From positions 1 to 64,000 of the forward strand of contig JADZBO010000158.1 of the NCBI GenBank assembly GCA_020851995.1: a DNA stretch of 64,000 nt. The letters run 5' to 3'. Origin of the DNA: Burkholderiaceae bacterium. GTDB taxonomy: Bacteria > Pseudomonadota > Gammaproteobacteria > Burkholderiales > Burkholderiaceae_B. A program made the position numbers and the translations under genes. Below are positions 1 to 7,319 of the stretch, one piece after another. Every line of letters begins with the position of its first letter. Within the stretch, counting starts at the first letter, position 1. Under the pieces are notes generated by a model. That model was not told the origin of the DNA. It ran no database searches and saw only the letters and a program-made list of their open reading frames with translations.

Positions 1-111
1 AATTCCGCACTGGTGTGCGATAAGGTTTGCAAGGCGTCGCCCCGCGGTAGCTTAGCCATGACTGTGCGAGCACCTTAAGCAAGCCTCACACGTTACGTGA
101 CGAAATCTCGT

Positions 112-139
112 TTGACTTGGCTGCGGTACTCCCTAAACT
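112..139 (+). promoter_or_regulatory. Candidate sigma-70 promoter of the D-threonine aldolase-like gene
   Basis: A TTGACT -35 hexamer (112-117) and a TAAACT -10 hexamer (134-139) are separated by 16 bases. The predicted transcription start falls at about 146, on or next to the first ATG of the following gene, so the transcript would be leaderless or nearly so. No Shine-Dalgarno sequence precedes that ATG, which fits. The next in-frame ATG, at 176, would have a leader of about 30 bases but also lacks a clear ribosome site. Confidence 0.45.
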
Positions 140-145
140 GGTCAC

Positions 146-1270
146 ATGTATCAGTTACCTCCAGCCCAACCCGGCATGTCAGAGTCCGAGATCGAAACCC
201 CTGCCTTGATTCTCGATCTCGACGCATTCGAATTTAATCTCGACACAATGGCGCGCCGGGTGGCAGGGCTTGGCACGAGGCTTCGTCCACACGCGAAGAC
301 GCACAAGTCTCCCGTCGTGGCGAACCTACAGATGCGCCGCGGTGCAATTGGCCAGTGCGTGCAGAAAGTCGCAGAAGCAGAGGTCATGGCATGGGGTGGT
401 GTAGAGGACATCCTAGTGACCAACCAGATTGTCGATCCGCGCAAGCTTGCCAGGCTCGCCGCCCTGTCAGGGATAGCGCGAGTTGCCCTGTGCGTTGACA
501 GCCTGCAGCACGTTGCATTGTTGGAGGCTGCCGCTCGAACCGCTGGCGTCAGGACGTCCGTTCTTGTGGAAATCGACGTCGGCTCGCGGCGTTGCGGCGT
601 GCCTGCGGGAGAGGAAGCTGTCGGGCTTGCGAGGCGTATAGCAAGCTCGCGCCACCTCGCTTTCTCGGGACTCCAGGCTTATCACGGCGCTGCGCAGCAC
701 TTGCGAAGTGCGGTCGAGCGGCGCGAGGCCATCGGCAAGGCAATTGCCGCTTGCGAACGAACGGTCGAAGGACTGAGTCGGGCGCGCATACCCTGCGGGA
801 TCGTTTCCGGCGCTGGGACCGGGACGTTCGAGTTGGAAGCCGCTTCTGGCGTCTATACCGAGCTTCAGGCGGGCAGCTATTGCTTCATGGACGGCGACTA
901 TGCGGCGAACCTCGAGGAAGATGGCAAGCCGTACCGCACTTTCAGGCATTCCTTGTTCGTCCTCAGTTCCATCATGAGCACCGCAAGGGCGGGGCAGGCC
1001 GTGTTGGACGCGGGACACAAGGCCGTGGCTATCGACAGAGGCCTGCCAACGGTGTGGCAGCAGCCGGAACTGCGAATTGTTTCAGCGTCTGATGAGCATG
1101 CGCGATTAGAGTGTCCCGCAGGGCACTCAACGCCTGGGATCGGGGAAAAACTGCGACTCGTCCCAGGGCATTGCGATCCTACGGTTGATCGCTTCGACTG
1201 GTATGTCTGCGTCAGAGCGGGCCGCGTGGAAAGCGTCTGGCCCATCACCGCCCGCGGCGGCGTGCAGTAA
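146..1270 (+). CDS. D-threonine aldolase-like PLP enzyme (DSD1 / alanine racemase N-terminal fold)
   Basis: This 374-residue protein belongs to the fold-type III PLP enzymes that include D-threonine aldolase, D-3-hydroxyaspartate aldolase and D-serine dehydratase. The PLP lysine is expected in RPHAKTHK (about Lys51). The C-terminal metal site reads GHCDPT, with His342 and Asp344. As I recall the family, aldolases use a His/Asp pair at this site and D-serine dehydratases His/Cys, so an aldolase is favoured. It would cleave D-beta-hydroxy amino acids to glycine (or a related amino acid) and an aldehyde in the cytosol. A Bug binding protein and an L-threonine aldolase-like gene follow on the same strand, suggesting a catabolic unit. 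The start at 146 has no ribosome site; Met11 (176) is an alternative. The exact substrate is unknown. Confidence 0.8.
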   Translation: MYQLPPAQPGMSESEIETPALILDLDAFEFNLDTMARRVAGLGTRLRPHAKTHKSPVVANLQMRRGAIGQCVQKVAEAEVMAWGGVEDILVTNQIVDPRKLARLAALSGIARVALCVDSLQHVALLEAAARTAGVRTSVLVEIDVGSRRCGVPAGEEAVGLARRIASSRHLAFSGLQAYHGAAQHLRSAVERREAIGKAIAACERTVEGLSRARIPCGIVSGAGTGTFELEAASGVYTELQAGSYCFMDGDYAANLEEDGKPYRTFRHSLFVLSSIMSTARAGQAVLDAGHKAVAIDRGLPTVWQQPELRIVSASDEHARLECPAGHSTPGIGEKLRLVPGHCDPTVDRFDWYVCVRAGRVESVWPITARGGVQ

Positions 1271-1289
1271 ATAACAGCGGGCTATGGGT

Positions 1290-1323
1290 GCTCCGAGAAT
1301 GAAGTCTCGTCAAATCTCGGAGC
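1290..1323 (+). terminator. Inverted repeat downstream of the aldolase-like gene
   Basis: GCTCCGAGA (1290-1298) and TCTCGGAGC (1315-1323) are perfect 9-base arms around a 16-base loop, 20 bases after the stop codon. No T-run follows. It could be a weak terminator, an mRNA-stabilising hairpin that sets expression against the downstream Bug gene, or a regulator site. Confidence 0.35.
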
Positions 1324-1427
1324 TATTCATGAGCGTCTCTCACATCAGATATTAGACAGACTTGGTTGCTTGATCTGTGGGCGTGGCCGAGAATCTCGTC
1401 ATCGTTCTCACTTCACTAGGGGTCTAT

Positions 1428-2414
1428 ATGAAGTTACTCCAGACACGTATCAGCAGGAGGATCTTTTCTGTTCTGTCCGCTCTCGCGTTGGCGTCGCTTG
1501 CGGGGCAAGGCATGGCCGACAACTATCCAACCAAGGCGATCCGCGTTATCTCGCCCAGCCCGCCGGGCGGAGGCACCGATGCAATGTCGCGGTTGCTGGC
1601 TTCCAGGCTGACCGAGACGGCCAAGTGGCAGGTTTTTGTCGAGAACCTGCCGGGCGGCGGCAACAACATTGGGCTAAGGGCTGGGGCGAAAGCGGCGCCC
1701 GACGGTCAAACCTTGGTTATGGGTGAAACCAGCAATCTCGCAGTCAATCCGTACCTCTATAAGAACCTCGATTTCAGTGCGGTGGACGATTTGGTGCCAG
1801 TCGCGCTGATGGGCACGGGGCCGCTCGTGCTGGTGGTTCGCACGGATAGCCGCTTTGACAGCCTTGCATCGATCATTGAGGCGGGCAAGAAGAGCGATCT
1901 GTTCTACGCTTCATCCGGAAGTGGAACAGTCGGTCACTTGGTCGCAGAGAGCCTACGTGACGCTACCGGCGTCAAGCTGCAGCACATACCGTACAAAGGC
2001 GCCGGCCCTGCGATGACTGACCTGCTGGGTGGTCAGGTCGACCTGTACTTTGCCTCGCTGACTGCTTCCCTCCCGCACATCGCCGCCGGGAAGCTGCGGC
2101 CACTGGCGGTTTCGTCTGACATGCGGCACGGCGCGCTGCCGCAGGTGGCGACCCTGGCGGAGTTGGGTTTCCCAGGCTTGACCTTCACCGCTTTCTACGG
2201 CGTTGTCGCGCCGGCTCGCACTCCCGAGGGCGTGCTGGACCTTCTGAACAAGCAGATCAACAGTGCATTGGACACGGACGAAGTGCGGGCGGTTTTTGCC
2301 AGGCAGGGCATCACGCCCCTGCTGATTTCGCGAACCCAGTTCGCCTCGTTCCTGGCCGCGGAGCGCGCCAAGTGGTCGGCTGTCGTCAAGAACACGGGGG
2401 CAGTCGTTGATTGA
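1428..2414 (+). CDS. Bug-family (TctC) periplasmic solute-binding protein
   Basis: This 328-residue protein has the hallmarks of the tripartite tricarboxylate transporter binding proteins. A basic, hydrophobic signal peptide has likely cleavage after Ala30 (QGMA|DN). The mature N-terminus carries YPTKAIRVISPSPPGGGTD, the ligand-loop signature, and the middle carries HIPYKGAGPA. I chose the ATG at 1428, preceded by an AGGGG-like site, because it begins the signal peptide; an in-frame GTG at 1377 would add a non-signal extension. No tctA/tctB membrane genes are adjacent, as is usual for Bug proteins in Alcaligenaceae. Flanked by D- and L-specific threonine aldolase-like genes, it may deliver or sense a hydroxy amino acid or related acid; that substrate is inference. 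Confidence 0.88.
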   Translation: MKLLQTRISRRIFSVLSALALASLAGQGMADNYPTKAIRVISPSPPGGGTDAMSRLLASRLTETAKWQVFVENLPGGGNNIGLRAGAKAAPDGQTLVMGETSNLAVNPYLYKNLDFSAVDDLVPVALMGTGPLVLVVRTDSRFDSLASIIEAGKKSDLFYASSGSGTVGHLVAESLRDATGVKLQHIPYKGAGPAMTDLLGGQVDLYFASLTASLPHIAAGKLRPLAVSSDMRHGALPQVATLAELGFPGLTFTAFYGVVAPARTPEGVLDLLNKQINSALDTDEVRAVFARQGITPLLISRTQFASFLAAERAKWSAVVKNTGAVVD

Positions 2415-3498
2415 TTGCAAATCGCTTGTCGAACTTCGCAGCGACACAGTCACGCAGCCGACGGAGGCGATGTACCAGAGCATGCTGAAGGCGCCGCTGG
2501 GCGACGACGGCCTGGACGGCGACCCGACGGCAGAGGAATTGGAGAGCGGCGTAGCCACTTTGTTGGGCAAGGAGGCCGCGCTCTTCGTACCCAGTGCGAC
2601 CATGGGGAACCTCGCGGCCATTTTGGCGCAAACCGCCCGTCAGGAACTCGTGGTGACGGAGGCTTCCTCCCACATATACACGGCGGAACGCGGCGCAGCA
2701 ACGTTCACGGGCGCTTTCTATGAGCCGATCGCAGGCGCCGCCGGGGCGATGAACCTCGAACGGCTGGAGCAGGTCTTGGTGGAGCCACCGGGCAGGCTCA
2801 AGGCAGCCCTGGTCTGCATGGAGACATCCCACAACAACGCTGGGGGGACGGCCTTGCCGTTGGAGCACATGCGCCAAGTGCATGACCTGTCCCGGCGCCA
2901 TGGAGCCAGCATCCATTTGGACGGTGCCCGCCTCTTCAACGCAGCGGTGGCTTTGCGCGTGGTGCCTGCAGCCATCGCTGCTTGCACGGACACCGTCACG
3001 ATCTGCCTGTCGAAAGGACTTTCGGCCCCCATGGGCGGTGTGGTCGCCGGCACGAATGCCGTGATAGCGCGGGCGCGCGTGATTCGAAAGATGCTGGGCG
3101 GCACGCAACGCCAGGTGGGCATCGCCGCGGCGGCAGGACTGGTAGCAATCAACAGCATGGTCGCCCGGCTGGAAGAAGATCACAGGAGGGCGTCGCTGCT
3201 TTCTGGTGGACTTAACGCGATCGCGGGGCTAAGGGCGAACAGCCCACAGACCAACATCGTCCAGGTTGATGTCAGCGCCACGGGCATGGATGCCTCGCTT
3301 TGGGTTGCGAGCCTCCTGAGCAAGGGTGTTCTCGTGCGGCCATGGTCGCGATCTCTGCTTCGTTGCGTGACGCACCGGCACCTGAGCGATGTTGATGTGG
3401 AGACGGCTGTCCAGGCATTCGCGTCCGTTAGTAGAAGCGCGGCCGCCGCAGCACGCCGCACGCCAAGCGCTGGGATGCAAAGTGCCGACGTCGGCTAG
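2407..3498 (+). CDS. L-threonine aldolase family PLP enzyme (beta-eliminating lyase)
   Basis: This 363-residue fold-type I PLP enzyme resembles LtaE/GLY1, which splits L-threonine or L-allo-threonine to glycine and acetaldehyde. RSDTVTQPT (11-19) opens the fold, GDDGLDGDPT follows, HLDGAR (170-175) holds the PLP-pairing Asp, and the Schiff-base lysine is expected at Lys203 in LSKGLSAPMGG. The start is the TTG at 2407, overlapping the last codons of the Bug gene by 8 bases, so translation is probably coupled. The first in-frame ATG (about 2470) would delete the conserved RSDTVT strand and is unlikely. Together with the D-type aldolase upstream it would let the cell cleave both stereo-series of beta-hydroxy amino acids. 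Confidence 0.87.
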   Translation: MIDCKSLVELRSDTVTQPTEAMYQSMLKAPLGDDGLDGDPTAEELESGVATLLGKEAALFVPSATMGNLAAILAQTARQELVVTEASSHIYTAERGAATFTGAFYEPIAGAAGAMNLERLEQVLVEPPGRLKAALVCMETSHNNAGGTALPLEHMRQVHDLSRRHGASIHLDGARLFNAAVALRVVPAAIAACTDTVTICLSKGLSAPMGGVVAGTNAVIARARVIRKMLGGTQRQVGIAAAAGLVAINSMVARLEEDHRRASLLSGGLNAIAGLRANSPQTNIVQVDVSATGMDASLWVASLLSKGVLVRPWSRSLLRCVTHRHLSDVDVETAVQAFASVSRSAAAAARRTPSAGMQSADVG

Positions 3499-3506
3499 CC
3501 GCTGCG

Positions 3507-4400
3507 CTAGGTCGGGTTCTCCTGCCGACTCGCAATGATCGACAGAAACGCGTCGCGCGCTGCGTTCACGTTACGGCTATCCTGGTCGGCCTTACGCCGC
3601 ACAAGCGACAGCTGCCGCGATGGAGGATTCCTTCCCAGCGGGACAACACGCAAGTCGTAAGCGCTAACGAGCTTGGGGCGCGGGAGCGGCACGACCGATA
3701 CGCCAAGGCCCTCGGACACCATGGCGACGATGGCGTCGACCGACCTCAAGTCCACGATCCCCCGTGAGCCTGGGGCAATTCGCCGGACATACTCTGCGGC
3801 CGCTCTGCCGCCACTCGTCTGGCGGTCATAGGCAATCCAAGGCAGTTTACGCAACAGCTCCTGCGGTCTCGACTCCTTCACGTCCGCCGCAGTCAGCATG
3901 ACAAACGGCTGCCGGACCAAGTCTTCCCAAATCAGCCTGGAAGATCCGCCTGAGGGGGGGCGCACCAGTGCGGCAGCGTCGAGCTTTCCTGCGGCGAGGG
4001 CATCGAGCAAATCTGGGGTGTCGTTCAACGGCGCGACGGAGACTACCAGCGCCGGGTGCTCATTTCTCAGCCTTCTCAGCACGTATGGAAGCAGGTCCGA
4101 TTGGATGCTGGTGAGCGCACCGAGCCGCAAGGTGCCGGACACCGTGAACGTTGGCCGCACTCGCAGAGCCTGGATGCGGGCCGTCGTATCCCTGGCCGCC
4201 TGCGCGACCTCCAGAGCGAATGCTGTCGGCCGGCTCTGGCGCGAAGACCGGTCGAACAGGGGCTTGCCGAAGTAGGTCTCCAGTTGCTTGACCTGCAGGC
4301 TGACGGCGCTTGGCGTGCAGCCGATCACTTCGGCTGCGGCCGTGAAGGTTCCCTTGTCAAGGATGGCTAACAGAGTAGCCAAGTTGGTTAGATTCAGCAC
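3507..4400 (-). CDS. LysR-family transcriptional regulator
   Basis: This 297-residue protein has a typical N-terminal winged helix-turn-helix (about residues 3-60; FTAAAEVIGCTPSAVSLQVK is the DNA-reading part) followed by an effector-binding domain of the periplasmic-binding fold (about 90-290). The start is a GTG at 4400, and an earlier in-frame start would gain no domain. It is convergent with the aldolase/Bug genes, only 8 bases from the L-threonine aldolase stop. The usual LysR target would be its own divergent promoter, but the upstream side (4401-4747) holds only a transposase scrap and a tRNA. Regulation of the aldolase unit is plausible but not shown by position. Confidence 0.85.
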   Translation of the reverse strand: MLNLTNLATLLAILDKGTFTAAAEVIGCTPSAVSLQVKQLETYFGKPLFDRSSRQSRPTAFALEVAQAARDTTARIQALRVRPTFTVSGTLRLGALTSIQSDLLPYVLRRLRNEHPALVVSVAPLNDTPDLLDALAAGKLDAAALVRPPSGGSSRLIWEDLVRQPFVMLTAADVKESRPQELLRKLPWIAYDRQTSGGRAAAEYVRRIAPGSRGIVDLRSVDAIVAMVSEGLGVSVVPLPRPKLVSAYDLRVVPLGRNPPSRQLSLVRRKADQDSRNVNAARDAFLSIIASRQENPT

Positions 4401-4459
4401 GCCTGCATCCCTTCACCAAGTTGGTGGCTCCGGATGGTCATTAGGGTAACTCAAGTTTC

Positions 4460-4648
4460 CTAACCACGACTTGATCTGACGGGGGTACTGCTTACGCAGC
4501 GACGGCAGTTGTCGGCATTGTCCGAACGCACCCATAGGTCTACATCAACCTGGAATTGATCAAGTGATGTGTACAACTTGCGCCTGAAGGCGCTCGCAAA
4601 CAACTCGTTTCGGATGGTCTGATGAACCCCCTCGCAGATGCCATTCAA
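4460..4648 (-). pseudogene. C-terminal remnant of an IS3/IS481-type transposase
   Basis: The translated minus strand reads NGICEGVHQTIRNE followed by AFRRKLYTSLDQFQVDVDLW. This matches the end of the DDE integrase core of IS3/IS481 transposases (pattern NGICERFHxTxxNEF...AFRxKxYxSLxxLQxDLDxW). Only about 60 codons remain. The catalytic N-terminal two thirds, the usual tail after YN, and any terminal inverted repeats are missing. The frame continues a few codons upstream without similarity. It lies between the LysR gene and tRNA-Leu(UAA), so it is an old, decayed insertion with no expected activity. Confidence 0.7.
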
Positions 4649-4747
4649 GTGTGCCCACCAGCGGGGTCGACCGGCTAAGCCTGACCAACTTCCACTACGT
4701 GGACGTGGTTCGCCAGACGTTGTGCACGGTAACCAAAAATAACTTAC

Positions 4748-4832
4748 TGGTGCCCGGAACCGGAATCGAACCGGTACGCCTTGCGGCGAGAGATTTTAAG
4801 TCTCTTGTGTCTACCAATTTCACCACCCGGGC
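4748..4832 (-). tRNA. tRNA-Leu (anticodon UAA)
   Basis: On the minus strand the gene begins GCCCGGGTGGTGAAATTGG and ends with an encoded CCA (4750-4748). The 7-base acceptor stem GCCCGGG/TCCGGGC pairs with one G-T wobble, the A-box TGGTGAAATTGG and the B-box GGTTCGATTCC are present, and a long variable arm marks a class II tRNA. The anticodon stem-loop reads AGACTTAAAATCT with anticodon TAA. Length is 85 nt with CCA. Confidence 0.95.
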
Positions 4833-5016
4833 TTGCTGCGATCGCAGCCCGCAACAGCTGGAGGCGTGCTGCTGCGGGATTGCGATTGTACGATATCGAC
4901 CATCGGCCCGATAAACACCGCGCCATTGCGTTTTGTCAAAAGTTCTCCCGCCCGATGCCCCGAATTGATGGGGATCGGCACTAATGTAGCGCTTCCGTTG
5001 CCCGGGGTGACCCAAC

Positions 5017-5586
5017 ATGACCTTGATGCCCATGACCTTGCCGGGGATGGACTCTCCGATCGAGATGCTGGTCGCGTGCCACCAGAAAGTCAGGCACTTT
5101 GCCCGCCTGTCGAGCAAACTCGACGCGCATTTGGAAACCACTGGCGCGGATGGCAGTGCACAGGAAGCCGCGCGTAATATCCTGCGCTACTTCGACACGG
5201 CCGGGCCGCTGCACCATCAGGATGAGGAGGAGGATCTATTCCCGGCGCTGCGCGCGGCCGCCGCGCTCTTGGGCGACACACCGACCGCGCAGGCACTTTG
5301 CAGCGCGATCGCCGAAGTTCAGGCTGAGCATGCAGTGCTCGACACGCTGTGGGACGAGGTCCGGGCCTGGCTTGAACGTGTGGAGCAAGGCCATTCCAAC
5401 CCCGCGCCTTCGGGAGTGGAAATCTTCGCAGTGCAGTATCCTATGCATGCCGGGAGGGAAGAGGCCGAGATTTACATTCATGCGCGCCTGCTGACCGAAC
5501 CCCAGCTTGCGCGGATCGGACGCCGGATGTCTGAGCGCCGCGGGTTAAGGTGCGACGCGAGCGATCCTCCGGTCGCCGGTGCCTGA
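5017..5586 (+). CDS. Hemerythrin-like (HHE) cation-binding protein
   Basis: This 189-residue protein is a single hemerythrin-type four-helix bundle. Candidate di-iron ligands are His22 (ACHQ), the HHQDEEEDLF segment (His66/His67 and following acidic residues), the EHAVLD helix and the C-terminal MHAGREEAEIYIHA helix with two histidines. Start ATG 5017 follows a GGGGTGA-like site. It is 74 bases upstream of hemN on the same strand, at the head of a series of genes for anaerobic growth. HHE proteins of this kind have been linked to oxygen or nitric oxide sensing and iron-sulfur repair; which applies here cannot be told from sequence. Confidence 0.8.
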   Translation: MTLMPMTLPGMDSPIEMLVACHQKVRHFARLSSKLDAHLETTGADGSAQEAARNILRYFDTAGPLHHQDEEEDLFPALRAAAALLGDTPTAQALCSAIAEVQAEHAVLDTLWDEVRAWLERVEQGHSNPAPSGVEIFAVQYPMHAGREEAEIYIHARLLTEPQLARIGRRMSERRGLRCDASDPPVAGA

Positions 5587-5660
5587 CCCTTGGCGCGCGT
5601 GGGCTGTCGGCATGATATTCACCGGCACTAACATTTTGGGTATTCCGAAGGCTGCACCCG

Positions 5661-7058
5661 ATGCATGTATCTCACATCAGTCCCGTCGAATTTGACGCCG
5701 AACTCATCGCCAGGCATGACGGCAGTGGTCCGCGGTACACCTCGTACCCGACCGCCGACCGGTTCACCCAGGGGCATGCTGTACCGAACTACCTCAACGC
5801 ACTGCATTCGCGCCAGGCGCAGCGTCCCGGCGCCGCACTGTCGCTTTACGTGCATCTGCCGTTCTGCGACACGGTTTGCTACTACTGCGCCTGTAACAAG
5901 ATCGCGACCAAGGACCGGGGACGCGCGGACGTTTACCTGGACTATCTTGAGCGCGAGATCGCGCTGGTGCGCGCCGAGTTTGACCAGCAGCCTGAAGTCA
6001 GTCAGTTGCATTTTGGCGGCGGCACGCCGACCTTCCTGACCAACGCGCAGTTTGAGCGGCTGATGGCCATCCTGAAGAAGGGCTTCACGTTCAAGCCGGA
6101 CGCCGAGCTTTCGATCGAGGTCGATCCGCGGCGCCTGCATGACGGCATTCTCGCCTTGCTGGCGCGCCACGGATTCAACAGGATGAGTCTCGGTGTGCAG
6201 GATCTTGACCCGGTCGTGCAAAAGGCAGTCAACCGTATCCAGCCGCCAGAGCTCACCCAGTCGGTCCTGGAGCAGGGCCGCGCGCTTGGCTACAAGTCGA
6301 TCAACCTTGACCTGATTTATGGCCTGCCCCATCAATCCGTGAAAACGATGGAGGCAACGTTGGTCACGGTGCTGGGATGGCGACCGGATCGTATCGCGCT
6401 TTACAGCTACGCCCACCTGCCGGAGCGCTTCATGCCGCAGCGACGCATTGAAGTCGCCATGTTGCCCGCACCCTCGGAAAAGCTCGCGATGCTGAAGTTA
6501 GCCGTGACCACGCTGCTTGACGCAGGCTATGTCTACATCGGGATGGATCATTTCGCGCTTCCGGGCGACGAACTTGCCGTGGCGCTGGACGAGGGCACCC
6601 TGCAGCGTAATTTTCAGGGGTACTCCACCCAGGCCGATTGCGACCTGATTGCGCTCGGGGTCTCGGCGATCAGTCGTATCGGCGATGTCTACGCGCAAAA
6701 TCATCGCGTGCTGGAGGACTATTACGAAGCGCTTGATCAACGCATGCTGCCGCTCGCCAAGAGCCTCGTGATGACGCGTGACGATCAGGTGCGCAAAGCG
6801 GCGATTCACGACTTGCTGTGCCAGTCTGTGATTCTGATCCCCGATTTCGAGCAACAGTGGGGCCTGTCGTTCGCGGATTACTTTGCAGCGGATCTGGCTG
6901 CGCTGCGTGAACTTGAGCAGGACGGCCTGGTGACGATCTCTGACCAGGAAATTCGAATCACCCCGCGCGGCCGATTCCTTGCCCGCATCGTGGCAATGCG
7001 TTTTGACCGCTATCTGCGCGAAGCGACGACCACCGCAAAATACTCCCGCGTCATCTGA
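5661..7058 (+). CDS. hemN: Oxygen-independent coproporphyrinogen III oxidase
   Basis: This 465-residue radical-SAM enzyme decarboxylates coproporphyrinogen III to protoporphyrinogen IX without oxygen, allowing haem synthesis during anaerobic respiration. The cluster-binding motif is Cys69-x3-Cys73-x2-Cys76 with Cys78 next (FCDTVCYYCACNK), which is specific to true HemN rather than HemW. GGGTPTF, the TSYPTADRF N-terminal segment and the YSYAHLPERF region are also typical. Length matches E. coli HemN (about 457). It sits between the hemerythrin-like gene and the anaerobic reductase genes. No FNR box is obvious in the short upstream gap. Confidence 0.96.
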   Translation: MHVSHISPVEFDAELIARHDGSGPRYTSYPTADRFTQGHAVPNYLNALHSRQAQRPGAALSLYVHLPFCDTVCYYCACNKIATKDRGRADVYLDYLEREIALVRAEFDQQPEVSQLHFGGGTPTFLTNAQFERLMAILKKGFTFKPDAELSIEVDPRRLHDGILALLARHGFNRMSLGVQDLDPVVQKAVNRIQPPELTQSVLEQGRALGYKSINLDLIYGLPHQSVKTMEATLVTVLGWRPDRIALYSYAHLPERFMPQRRIEVAMLPAPSEKLAMLKLAVTTLLDAGYVYIGMDHFALPGDELAVALDEGTLQRNFQGYSTQADCDLIALGVSAISRIGDVYAQNHRVLEDYYEALDQRMLPLAKSLVMTRDDQVRKAAIHDLLCQSVILIPDFEQQWGLSFADYFAADLAALRELEQDGLVTISDQEIRITPRGRFLARIVAMRFDRYLREATTTAKYSRVI

Positions 7059-7220
7059 TCGCGACCTTGCCACCGGAGCCTTGATCGGTCTGGGTGCGGG
7101 CGCGCCGGCGACAAAACCTCCTCGCGGGCTGGGGAACGACTTCATTGGCGACAAACAACGTTCAAGCGCATTGCGCGGTGCAGCAATGTGTGGGCAATGA
7201 CGCATGAGCTGACGAATTTT

Positions 7221-7234
7221 TTGATTCGAATCAA
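7221..7234 (+). promoter_or_regulatory. Perfect FNR/DNR-type box upstream of nrdD
   Basis: TTGATTCGAATCAA matches the FNR consensus TTGAT-N4-ATCAA at all ten specified bases and is fully palindromic. Its centre is about 92 bases upstream of the nrdD ATG. It is the best FNR-type site I see in the window, so anaerobic activation of the reductase operon by an FNR or DNR protein is likely. The -10 element cannot be assigned with confidence: CACAAT (7270-7275) and TAGGAT (7285-7290) are candidates. Confidence 0.85.
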
Positions 7235-7319
7235 CGAATTTGAATAGATTCTTCAAAAAGAGGTGTAACCACAATATGTAGTGCTAGGATCGCCCCTACG
7301 CACAACATAAGGTGTCCTC

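Noticed and set aside
4650..4740. Further transposase sequence upstream of the remnant
   Set aside because: The frame carries on for about ten codons but loses similarity; the catalytic core and terminal repeats are not present.
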